This document shows positions 16,473-23,870 of a stretch of DNA of 27,546 bases, in pieces; position 1 is the stretch's first letter; each line of letters starts with the position of its first letter. Under the pieces are notes generated by a model, which worked only from the letters and a program-made list of their open reading frames with translations, ran no database searches and was not told the DNA's origin. Source of the stretch: JAJRXK01 sp964593155 (GTDB taxonomy: Bacteria; Krumholzibacteriota; Krumholzibacteriia; JAJRXK01); contig CAZQHE010000050.1 of the NCBI GenBank assembly GCA_964593155.1, positions 1-27,546 on the forward strand. Direction: 5' to 3'. Made by a program: the position numbers and the translations under genes.

Positions 16473-17909
16473 TCAGTTCTCCAGCGTCTCGAACCGCGTC
16501 CAGTCCTCGCCGGCGACGCGCTCGCGCAGCGCGGCCAGGTTGATCGCGCCCTCGGCCGCGGCCTCGCCCTGGATCTTCTCCTGGAAGTCCTGGGCCTTCT
16601 TCGCCAGCCCGTAGTCGTAGACCAGCGCATCGACACCGGTCCACCCCTCCGGGATCGTGCCCGGCTCGCAGTCTCCGCACTGTGGCGCGTAGTAGCGGGT
16701 CTCGCCGTCGGCGTCGACGCGCAGGACGGCGTCGGTGATCTGCACCGGGTGCTCCCAGTCCTCGTCGAGCGACCCGATCGCCGGATCACGGAACTGGGCC
16801 ACGGTCACCGGCACGTCGGCCTGCTCCATCATCACGGCGGCCAGCATGATCTTCTCGGTCTCGGTTCCCTGGCGCTCCCGGACCACGTCGCGCAGATCCT
16901 CTCGAACTCCATCGTCGGAGATCGTCGGACCCTCGAGCAGCTCGACGTTGTCGCGCACCCACGTGGTGATGGCCACGGCCTTCTCGTGTTCCGTCTTCTT
17001 GCCCGTGGTGATGGCCGAGAGGGTGATGTCGAGACCGTCGGTGTCCTCGGCCAATGCATCCACACCCGCCGCGGTCTGGGCCGCGAAGTTGTTCCATCCG
17101 GTCATGTCCAGCCACCCTGCCCGCACGAAGCCCGAGTCGTCGGGATCGACGTACAGTTCCTCGAGCAGCAACACCACATGAGGATACCTCTCGGGGAAGG
17201 GCCAACGGACGGGCGGGTCCTCGTAGGGCGCGAGGGCTCGCGCGTTGATCTTCACGGTCATCGGACGTCCGTCCCGGCTGTCCTCCTCCTTGATCTGCAA
17301 CTCTTCGGCCTCGATCCCGTGCCAGTGTGCCTGGTAGGCGAACTCCTCGGCACCATCCGAACTCACGGCCATGTACACGATCGGGAACAGATCGGCCGCA
17401 CGCTCGACCACCGCCATGTAGGGGCCTTCCCGCGCGGTGATCGACGAGTAGCCGATCACGTCACCTTCCTCGACGACTCCCCAGTCGATCTTCGCCCGAT
17501 CGAGACCGATGTCCTCGGGGCCTTCCTGGAACTCGACCTCGGGCCGCTTCACGATCTTCCCGTCGCGCCACACGAAGGCGCTGACGGCCTCGACCCGTTC
17601 GACGTCACCCACGATCGGCGCGGTGAAGCGCTCGGGCAGGGCGTTGAAGTCGCGCACCATGATCATGCGGTTGGTGCACATCTTGTGCTTCGGGTCGTCG
17701 AAGGTCGTGAGCGTCTGGGCGTACAGGATCACCGCCGCGGCACCCGTACCACCCGGAACCTGGTCCACGAAGGGCAGCAGGCGCTGCGCGAGTCCGTCGA
17801 TCTGCTCGTCGCTGCGTTCGGCCACGGCCCAGGTCGTCTGGGCGTCGGCGCCGACGGGCACCAGGCAGACCAGGGACAGGGCGAGGGAGAGGAGAACTCT
17901 GGGGAACAT
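16473..17909 (-). CDS. Second secreted DUF3857/transglutaminase-like protein, catalytic residues lost
   Basis: A 478-residue exported protein with a signal peptide ending ADA-QT (residue 23). An N-terminal DUF3857-like domain (about 60-240) includes VEEGDVIGYSS. The transglutaminase-like part (about 300-430) has AITTWVRDNVELL and RQGTETEKIMLAAVMMEQADVPV. Where active relatives have GDCxxKA, FNH and WxDPT, this protein has GTETEK, ITD (Asp393) and YYAPQCGD, so the Cys-His-Asp triad is missing. It is shorter than, but related in pattern to, the protein at 1887-4037; both have Thr-Asp at the His site. Cys411 and Cys414 may form a local disulfide. ATG 17909 is preceded by AAAGGA. It lies 23 bp after the deiminase-like gene on the same strand, so the two probably form an operon; whether they act together is unknown. 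Confidence 0.78.
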   Translation of the reverse strand: MFPRVLLSLALSLVCLVPVGADAQTTWAVAERSDEQIDGLAQRLLPFVDQVPGGTGAAAVILYAQTLTTFDDPKHKMCTNRMIMVRDFNALPERFTAPIVGDVERVEAVSAFVWRDGKIVKRPEVEFQEGPEDIGLDRAKIDWGVVEEGDVIGYSSITAREGPYMAVVERAADLFPIVYMAVSSDGAEEFAYQAHWHGIEAEELQIKEEDSRDGRPMTVKINARALAPYEDPPVRWPFPERYPHVVLLLEELYVDPDDSGFVRAGWLDMTGWNNFAAQTAAGVDALAEDTDGLDITLSAITTGKKTEHEKAVAITTWVRDNVELLEGPTISDDGVREDLRDVVRERQGTETEKIMLAAVMMEQADVPVTVAQFRDPAIGSLDEDWEHPVQITDAVLRVDADGETRYYAPQCGDCEPGTIPEGWTGVDALVYDYGLAKKAQDFQEKIQGEAAAEGAINLAALRERVAGEDWTRFETLEN

Positions 17910-17932
17910 GGGCGGGTCCTTTCGGGAGCGTT

Positions 17933-19024
17933 TCAGTCGGACTCGTTCCAGTCGGACTCGATCTCGGAAGCGGGCTCGGGTCCGGCTTCGCGGGCCACGG
18001 CCCGGTGGATGGCCGGCGGCAGAGGAACCGACACGCAATGCAGGGCACCTCTGCGTTCGACCAGGGATGTTGCATCGATGCCCACCACGGTACGGCCCGG
18101 GAACCAGCGGCGGTAGGCCTCCAGGGCATCACGGTCGAAGTGATCGGCGATGTCCGGATAGGTCGGCACCAGCACCACCTCGTCGACGATGGCCACGTTG
18201 GTGTAGGTCCGCCACACGCCGTCGCGTGGGGCCGGGGTGTCGATCCGCACCACGCGCAGCGGCCCGTGACGGGTCTCGGTCCCCCCGAGACGGGCGGCGA
18301 TCCGGTCCAGACGCTCGGCGTGGTCCGGCGCTCGCTGCGGATCCATGCGCGCCACGACCAGTCGGTCGGGTGCGACGAAGGTCAGGAACACGTCGAGATG
18401 GCCGGTCGGCTCTCCGTTCAGGGGAAGGACGATCTCGGCCCGGTCGAAGGGCAGGGCCTCGCGCAGACGTCGCTGCACCACGGTCGGCTCGACGTCGTCG
18501 CGGACGACGTTCTGGTTGACGAGCGCGTTGCTCACCAGCAACAACCCCTGCCCGTTGCTGAGCACGTGCCCACCGTCCGACCAGAGGGGCACCTCGATCG
18601 ACGGAACACTCCACTGCTCCGCCAGCGCCGTGGGCACAGCGTCGTCGTCGGGGTTGCGCTCGGTGACCGGATAGCGGGTGTCGACGATCGCCACACCCCC
18701 GTCGCGTCCCTTCACGAAGCGTGGGCCGTAGTCGCGCAACCACATCGACTGCACGGGAACGATCACCGGCCTCACGGCGTCCGCAGGCAGACCGTGTCCG
18801 GTGAGGAGCTGCTGCAGGTGCTGCCGCTGGGCATCGTTGGCCACCAGGCCGTAGACCGGCGCCTCGTCCTGCAGGGCGCGCGCCACGTCGAGCAGGACGG
18901 GCTCGTGGTGGAACATCATCTGGGAGGCGCCGATCAGCAGCGCTGTGTTGCGCTCGTGATCGGCCGGTACCCGGAACTCGGGAGCGGCGAGCATCAGGCC
19001 GAGCAGAAGGAGGAGCGTGGTCAC
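17933..19024 (-). CDS. Secreted agmatine/peptidylarginine deiminase-like protein
   Basis: A 363-residue protein of the agmatine deiminase / Porphyromonas-type peptidylarginine deiminase (guanidino-modifying) superfamily, which hydrolyse guanidino groups through a Cys thiouronium intermediate. Motifs in order: WLRDYGP (95-101), WSDGGHVLSNG (148-158), GHLDVF (208-213) and GALHCVSVPLP (327-337) with probable nucleophile Cys330. The start is uncertain: GTG 19024 gives a short hydrophobic leader (TTLLLLLGLMLAAP) that looks like a signal peptide but lacks positive charge, and the Shine-Dalgarno is weak. A farther upstream GTG near 19094 is possible. Export would argue for a secreted arginine or peptide substrate rather than cytoplasmic polyamine synthesis. 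The C-terminus encodes a small tandem repeat (ESDWNESD). It lies upstream of the DUF3857-like gene in the same operon. Confidence 0.82.
   Translation of the reverse strand: MTTLLLLLGLMLAAPEFRVPADHERNTALLIGASQMMFHHEPVLLDVARALQDEAPVYGLVANDAQRQHLQQLLTGHGLPADAVRPVIVPVQSMWLRDYGPRFVKGRDGGVAIVDTRYPVTERNPDDDAVPTALAEQWSVPSIEVPLWSDGGHVLSNGQGLLLVSNALVNQNVVRDDVEPTVVQRRLREALPFDRAEIVLPLNGEPTGHLDVFLTFVAPDRLVVARMDPQRAPDHAERLDRIAARLGGTETRHGPLRVVRIDTPAPRDGVWRTYTNVAIVDEVVLVPTYPDIADHFDRDALEAYRRWFPGRTVVGIDATSLVERRGALHCVSVPLPPAIHRAVAREAGPEPASEIESDWNESD
17934..17960. repeat. Tandem direct repeat, 12-bp unit, 15-bp period
   Basis: CAGTCGGACTCG occurs at 17934-17945 and 17949-17960. The repeat sits in the last codons of the deiminase-like gene and ends its protein in ESDWNESD. 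It may be a recent slippage duplication. Confidence 0.7.
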
Positions 19025-19178
19025 GTCCGGATCCGACCCGTGGACAGAACGAAGAGAGCGCCCGGCAGACCCGGGCACGACGACGGCCACGAGAGATCCG
19101 GAGAGCGCCTCGACGCTGGGGACGATGGCGAGTCGGAAGAGGGCACTCCGTGGCCGCGCGACGGCGGCGACCGCCGAC

Positions 19179-19187
19179 AGACTAGCA
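19179..19187 (-). promoter_or_regulatory. Possible extended -10 for the deiminase operon
   Basis: Read on the minus strand, TGCTAGTCT matches the TGC-TANNNT pattern seen before other genes. No good -35 is visible, and the leader to the GTG at 19024 would be about 150 bases, so support is modest. Confidence 0.3.
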
Positions 19188-19229
19188 CATCGCAACGCTT
19201 CCGGCGATCGACGACGGTCGGGAACGGGC

Positions 19230-19258
19230 TTGGCACGCGACGACGCTCCGTGTTCAGC
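19230..19258 (+). promoter_or_regulatory. Possible promoter of the epimerase/lipoprotein operon
   Basis: TTGGCA (19230-19235, five of six -35 matches) is followed after 17 bp by TTCAGC (19253-19258), a poor -10. The start codon is 30 bases downstream at 19289. Confidence 0.35.
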
Positions 19259-19288
19259 TCGCGTGTCCCTTCGATCGAGGAGGTCGCC

Positions 19289-20242
19289 GTGGAGCCGGAA
19301 CGTCACGTCGTCTTCGGTAGCAACGGGCCGGTCGGCCGTGGCCTGCTCGAGGAGATCGTCGCCGCCGGCCACGAAGCCGTGGGTGTGTCGCGCAGTGGCA
19401 TGGAGAAGCCGCCGCGCGGGGTCACGGTCGAGACCGGCGACGCGGCCGACCGTGATCGCGCGGCGCGGCTCGCCCGCGGTGCCGACGTGATCCACTCGGC
19501 GATCGGCATTCCCTACGACAAGTGGACCGAGCAGTTCCCGCCCGCGCTCGAGGGCCTGCTGCACGCGGCGAAGGTCTCGGGTGCACGCCTCGTGTGGACC
19601 GACAACCTGTACTGCTACGGCCCCCGCGACGAACCCCTGCGCGAGGACATGGCCCTCACCCACTACGGGCGCAAACCGGCCCTGCGTGCGCGCATGGCCG
19701 AGCGCATGCTGGAGACCCACGCGCGCGGGCAGGCCCGTGTGGTCATGGTGCGCGCGAGCGATTTCATCGGTCCGCGGGCGCACCTGGCGATCCTGGGCGA
19801 CTTCTTCTTCCCGCGTGTGCTGCAGGGCAAGGCAGCCCAGTTCCTGGGCGACCCCGACCTTCCCCACACCTACACCTACGTCCCCGACCTCGTGCGCGCC
19901 CAGTTGCGGATCGCCGCCGACGAGGGGGCCTTCGGCCGCGCGTGGCACGTTCCCAACCCGCCCACGCGCACGACGCGCGCGATCATGGACGACGTGTTCT
20001 CGCGGCTCGGCCGCGAACCGAAGATCCGGACCATGCCGAGCTGGCTGCTCGGTGTTCTCGGCCTGTTCGACCCGACGATGCGCGAGCTGAAGGAACTCGT
20101 GTACCAGTGGAAGCGTCCCTTCGAGGTGGACGACTCGGACTTCCGCGACCGCTACGAGCTGGGAGCCACGAGCTGGGACGAGATCCTCGACGCCACGCTC
20201 GCCTACTTCCGCCGGGCCACGAGGACGAAGGGGACGCGATGA
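19289..20242 (+). CDS. NAD-dependent epimerase/dehydratase family protein
   Basis: A 317-residue extended-SDR protein. HVVFGSNGPVGRGLLEEI (residues 6-23) is the nucleotide-binding turn, with GSNGPVG in place of the usual GATGxxG. DNLYCYGPRDEPLRED contains the YGP segment common in sugar-nucleotide epimerases, and the following HYGRKPALRARMAERML resembles the region after the active site. A canonical YxxxK is not evident (YGRK has one residue fewer), so the catalytic mechanism is uncertain. The substrate is unknown; NAD-dependent epimerases of this kind act on sugar nucleotides or small ketones. The GTG start has a strong GAGGAGG (19277-19283). The last bases overlap the next gene in ATGA, so it is co-translated with the ATP10-like lipoprotein. 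Confidence 0.85.
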   Translation: MEPERHVVFGSNGPVGRGLLEEIVAAGHEAVGVSRSGMEKPPRGVTVETGDAADRDRAARLARGADVIHSAIGIPYDKWTEQFPPALEGLLHAAKVSGARLVWTDNLYCYGPRDEPLREDMALTHYGRKPALRARMAERMLETHARGQARVVMVRASDFIGPRAHLAILGDFFFPRVLQGKAAQFLGDPDLPHTYTYVPDLVRAQLRIAADEGAFGRAWHVPNPPTRTTRAIMDDVFSRLGREPKIRTMPSWLLGVLGLFDPTMRELKELVYQWKRPFEVDDSDFRDRYELGATSWDEILDATLAYFRRATRTKGTR

Positions 20243-20808
20243 AGCGCACGACACCGGCCGTGATCGCGATCGTGTCGACCCTGCTGCTCGCCCTCGGCTG
20301 CGGCCGCACCGTACCGAACCGCGACCCGGTGGGAGAGAGCTTCCCGAGTGTCACGGGCACCGCGCTCGACGGCGAGACCTGGCATCTTCCGGCCGACGTC
20401 GAGGGCGAGCGGGCTATCCTGCTGATCGGCTACGTCCAGGATGCGCAGTTCGACATCGACCGCTGGCTGATCGGCTTCACCATGACCGACGTCGGTGCCA
20501 CGATCCTCGAGATCCCGACCATCGAAGGTCTGGTGCCGGGACTGATCTCCGAACGCATCGACGAAGGCATGCGCGCGGGAATCCCACGGCGGGTCTGGGA
20601 GGCCGTGGTCACCGTCTACGACGACGCCGAGGCCCTGGTCGACTTCACCGGCAACGAGAACCCGCGCAACGCACGGGTGCTGCTGCTCGACCGCAACGGC
20701 ACCGTGATGTGGTTCCACGACGCTGGATTCTCGGCCCCGGATCTCATGGAGGTCGTGGGGCTGCTCCCGGCCGATCTGGTCGGCGACACGAAGTCGGGTG
20801 CCGACTGA
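20239..20808 (+). CDS. Lipoprotein with ATP10/redoxin-like domain
   Basis: A 189-residue lipoprotein with a signal peptide ending in ALGC (Cys21). The mature part begins VGESFPSVTGTALDGETWHLP and continues AILLIGYVQDAQFDIDRWLIGF. That resembles the thioredoxin-fold ATP10/redoxin group, where a strand-turn-strand precedes the active-site helix. No CxxC or peroxidatic Cys is present, and the only cysteine is the lipidated one, so redox catalysis is unlikely. NARVLLLDRNGTVMWFHDAGF (146-166) is the typical late strand and turn of such folds. The ATG overlaps the stop of the epimerase gene (ATGA). The family assignment is from pattern only; a simple hypothetical lipoprotein is the alternative. Confidence 0.75.
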   Translation: MKRTTPAVIAIVSTLLLALGCGRTVPNRDPVGESFPSVTGTALDGETWHLPADVEGERAILLIGYVQDAQFDIDRWLIGFTMTDVGATILEIPTIEGLVPGLISERIDEGMRAGIPRRVWEAVVTVYDDAEALVDFTGNENPRNARVLLLDRNGTVMWFHDAGFSAPDLMEVVGLLPADLVGDTKSGAD

Positions 20809-20849
20809 GCCACCCTCACCGCGCACGTGCCGATCGTGGAGTCGGCGTG

Positions 20850-20855
20850 TATGCT
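20850..20855 (+). promoter_or_regulatory. Possible -10 element for the DUF2868/DUF3482 operon
   Basis: TATGCT, four of six -10 matches, lies about 50 bases before the GTG at 20904 in a 95-bp gap. No convincing -35 precedes it. Confidence 0.3.
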
Positions 20856-20903
20856 GCGCCGGACGGACCCGTCGAACGACCCTCTCATCCGAAGTGCGCA
20901 CCC

Positions 20904-22409
20904 GTGCAGACCTGGCTCGCCCTCGCCCTGCAGACCCGCCGCGACGAAGCGCGTGACGACGCCGAGCTGCGCGGCCGGGATCGTGCCGTGGCCCGAACGC
21001 TCCCCGCGACGGCCAACGACCGCGACCGGATCGAAGCCTGGCTCGAGGCGGTGCTCGCACCCGAGGACCGCGAGACCGTGCGCCGGGTCGACGGCGGCCT
21101 GCGCGCGCTGCGTCTGCTGCTGAGCGTCGTCGGCTTCGTGGCCGGAATCGGAGCAGCGGGCGTGGTCTTCGACTACGACGGCAGCCGCCCGATCAACGTG
21201 CTCCCGGCCCTGGCCGTGTTCGTGGTGCTGCCGGTGCTGACGCTGCTGGCCTTCGTCGTGTCGGCGCTGCCGACCGGCGTGCTCCGCCGTGTCCCCGGAT
21301 CGACCGGTCTTCAGCAGAGCCTGCTCGCCCTGGGCGGAGCCTTCGCCGGGACCGTTCTACGAGTGCTACCCCAGGGCATGCGCGACGCCCTGGCCGAGGC
21401 CTTCGGCGCGGGACGCGCGCACCAACGTCTGTTCGGACGGGTGCAGAAGTGGCTCCTGCTCGGCGCTCTGCAACGTCTGGCCGTGGCCTTCCACGTGGGC
21501 GCGATCCTCTGGTTCGCCGCGCGCGTCTTCGTCACCGATCTGGGCTTCACCTGGAGTGCAACGGCGGAGTCGGTCACGCCCGATCGCGTGCACGCCTTCG
21601 TGCAGGTGCTGGCCTGGCCGTGGCAGGCGTGGTTGCCCGACGCCGTGCCGTCGCTCCAGCACGTCGCGGCCACGCAGTACTTCCGTCTGGGCAGCGGCAC
21701 CGTCGGCGACACCCCGACCGGAGCCGCGGATCCGGCGCTGTTGGCGCACTGGTGGAAGTTCCTGCTCGCGTCCATGATCACGTACGGGCTGCTACCGCGC
21801 ATGCTGGCCTGGATCCTGTCGGCCTGGCGTCTCCACCAGGCGGCCCGCTGGACGATCGACCACGCCCCGGCCGCGCGCGATGCCCTCGATCGCATGGCGG
21901 CACCCGCCGTGCACACCCACGCCCCCGAGGACGAGACCCGCGCTCCCGACGGCGAAACCACGCGCGAAGATGTCGACACGGCTGCGCACCCGGCCACACG
22001 TGCCGTCGTGGTGGTGTGGTCGGCCGCGTCCGGCGATCGATCGGGACTGGCAGCCGCGGTCACCCGTCACTTCGACGTCGAGGTCGACCCCGCGCTCCAC
22101 TCCGCCGGTGCCGGGCGCTCGATGGACGACGATCGCCGCACCATCGAGGAGGTGGCCGCCGCTTCCGATCGCGACACCCTGATCGTACTGATCGTCAAGT
22201 CCTGGGAGCCGGCCACCATGGACGCCCTGGACTTCGTGCGTGCACTGCGCCACCGGGTGGGCGACGGGCCACGGATCGTGGTCGCCGGCCTGCGGCTCGA
22301 CGGCGAGGGCGACGACGACGTCGAACAGTGGAGGCTGCGGATGAAGACCCTGGGCGATCCCTGGCTGCGTACCGTGGCCTTCGCCATGGACACCGGAGGT
22401 TTGGCGTGA
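20904..22409 (+). CDS. DUF2868-family membrane protein
   Basis: A 501-residue protein with about four transmembrane segments near residues 69-89, 100-122, 190-210 and 283-305. TDLGFTWSATAESV (211-224) matches the conserved 'DLxFxWxTT' signature of DUF2868 proteins. The C-terminal 150 residues are soluble and look like a nucleotide-binding-type alpha/beta fold (AVVVVWSAASGDRSGLAAAV, TLIVLIVKSWEPATMDALDFV). The GTG start at 20904 has only a weak ribosome site. GTGA overlap couples it to the DUF3482 GTPase downstream, a gene order known from other bacteria (such as Pseudomonas), where the two form a conserved, uncharacterised pair. The role is unknown; a membrane-associated GTPase system is plausible. 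Confidence 0.88.
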   Translation: MQTWLALALQTRRDEARDDAELRGRDRAVARTLPATANDRDRIEAWLEAVLAPEDRETVRRVDGGLRALRLLLSVVGFVAGIGAAGVVFDYDGSRPINVLPALAVFVVLPVLTLLAFVVSALPTGVLRRVPGSTGLQQSLLALGGAFAGTVLRVLPQGMRDALAEAFGAGRAHQRLFGRVQKWLLLGALQRLAVAFHVGAILWFAARVFVTDLGFTWSATAESVTPDRVHAFVQVLAWPWQAWLPDAVPSLQHVAATQYFRLGSGTVGDTPTGAADPALLAHWWKFLLASMITYGLLPRMLAWILSAWRLHQAARWTIDHAPAARDALDRMAAPAVHTHAPEDETRAPDGETTREDVDTAAHPATRAVVVVWSAASGDRSGLAAAVTRHFDVEVDPALHSAGAGRSMDDDRRTIEEVAAASDRDTLIVLIVKSWEPATMDALDFVRALRHRVGDGPRIVVAGLRLDGEGDDDVEQWRLRMKTLGDPWLRTVAFAMDTGGLA

Positions 22410-23836
22410 GCGCGCCGGTCTTCGTGGTGGTCGGGCATCCCAACAAGGGCAAGAGTTCGATCGTCTCGACGCTCGCCCACGACGACACCGTAGTGGTCGC
22501 CCCACGACCGGGCACCACGATCGCCGCCCGCTCGTTCCCGATGCGCGTCGACGACGAAGTGCTCTACACGCTGGTCGACACACCGGGATTCCAACGGGCC
22601 CGCCGCGCCCTGGAGTGGTTGCAGCGGGAGGAGAGCACGGCCGCCGACCATCCGGCGCTCGTCGCCCGTTTCGTGCGCGAGCACCGCGACGGCGGCGACT
22701 TCCGCGACGAGGTCGAGCTGCTCACGCCGATCGTCGAGGGCGGCGGGATCCTCTACGTGGTCGACGGCAGCAAACCCTACGGCCCCGAGTACGAGGCCGA
22801 GATGGAGATCCTGCGCTGGACGGGCCGGCCCAGCATGGGCCTGATCAACCCGATCGGCAGTCCGCGCTACGTCGACGAGTGGGAAGCGGCCCTGGGTCAG
22901 TACTTCCGGATCGTCCGTGTGCTCGACGCGGTGCAGGCGCGCTTCGACCAACGCGTCGACCTGCTGCGCGCCTTCGGCCAGATGCGCGAGGAGTGGCGCG
23001 CGCCCATGGATCGTGCCGTCGAGGTCCTGCTGCGCGATCGCCGCCGTCGACGTCGCGCCGCGGCCACGGTGATCGCCGACATGCTGCTCGAGATGATGAC
23101 CCTGAACGTCGGCCGCAATCTCACCGCGCACGAAGACGCCGAACCCTACCGGGAATCGCTCGAGGCGAAGTACAAGGACCGCCTGCGCGACCTCGAACGC
23201 GACGCCCGCCGTGCCGTGGAACGCGCCTACGACCACCACGATCTCTCCCGCCGCGAGACGAGCGACGCCATCGAGCGCGATCTGTTCTCGCCACAGACCT
23301 GGCACCTGTTCGGGCAGAGCAAGTGGCGTCTGGCGGTGCTGGGTGCGTCGAGCGGCGCGGTGGCCGGCGGGATCGTCGACGCATCGCTCGCCGGGATCGG
23401 CTTCGGGGTGTTCACGGGGCTCGGCGCGGTCGCCGGCGGAGCCGTGGGCTGGCAGGCGGCGGAGTGGTCGAGCTCGGTACGCGTGTTCCAGTTGCCGGGC
23501 ATGGAACGCGTCGGCCTGGCCGGCAAGCGCGTGCAGGTGGGGCCGACCTCGAACCGCAACCTTCCCTACGTGGCGCTCGGGCGCGCGCGCTACCACCACG
23601 CTCTGGTCGAGGGACGCACGCACGCTCAGCGCGAGGAGCTGGTCGTCGACCACGAGAACGAGAAGGCCGGAACGCTGAACCGCTTCCCCGACAACATCGA
23701 CAAACGACTCGAGAAGATCTTCCATCGCATCCGGCGCGCCGACGGCCGGTACGACCGGGCCGTCGGCCAGCGCACCGAACTGATCGAGATCGTCGACGAA
23801 CTCCTCGAGAGCGACCCGACCGCACCGTCGGGCTGA
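22406..23836 (+). CDS. DUF3482-family GTPase
   Basis: A 476-residue protein with a GTPase domain (about 1-200): P-loop GHPNKGKSS (10-18), switch-type GTT (36-38) and DTPG (58-61). Where most GTPases have NKxD, this protein has LINPIG (146-151), a change I recall as a feature of DUF3482 proteins, so guanine specificity may be achieved differently. The middle is helical and arginine-rich (DRRRRRRAAATV). A glycine-rich hydrophobic stretch at about 308-350 (GASSGAVAGGIVDASLAGIG and on) could insert in a membrane. The GTG overlaps the stop of the DUF2868 gene in GTGA with GGAGGT five bases upstream. The pair probably works together at the inner membrane; the process is unknown. Confidence 0.9.
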   Translation: MSAPVFVVVGHPNKGKSSIVSTLAHDDTVVVAPRPGTTIAARSFPMRVDDEVLYTLVDTPGFQRARRALEWLQREESTAADHPALVARFVREHRDGGDFRDEVELLTPIVEGGGILYVVDGSKPYGPEYEAEMEILRWTGRPSMGLINPIGSPRYVDEWEAALGQYFRIVRVLDAVQARFDQRVDLLRAFGQMREEWRAPMDRAVEVLLRDRRRRRRAAATVIADMLLEMMTLNVGRNLTAHEDAEPYRESLEAKYKDRLRDLERDARRAVERAYDHHDLSRRETSDAIERDLFSPQTWHLFGQSKWRLAVLGASSGAVAGGIVDASLAGIGFGVFTGLGAVAGGAVGWQAAEWSSSVRVFQLPGMERVGLAGKRVQVGPTSNRNLPYVALGRARYHHALVEGRTHAQREELVVDHENEKAGTLNRFPDNIDKRLEKIFHRIRRADGRYDRAVGQRTELIEIVDELLESDPTAPSG

Positions 23837-23870
23837 GGGGGCCCGGATCGCTCCCGCAGCCGGACGGTCG

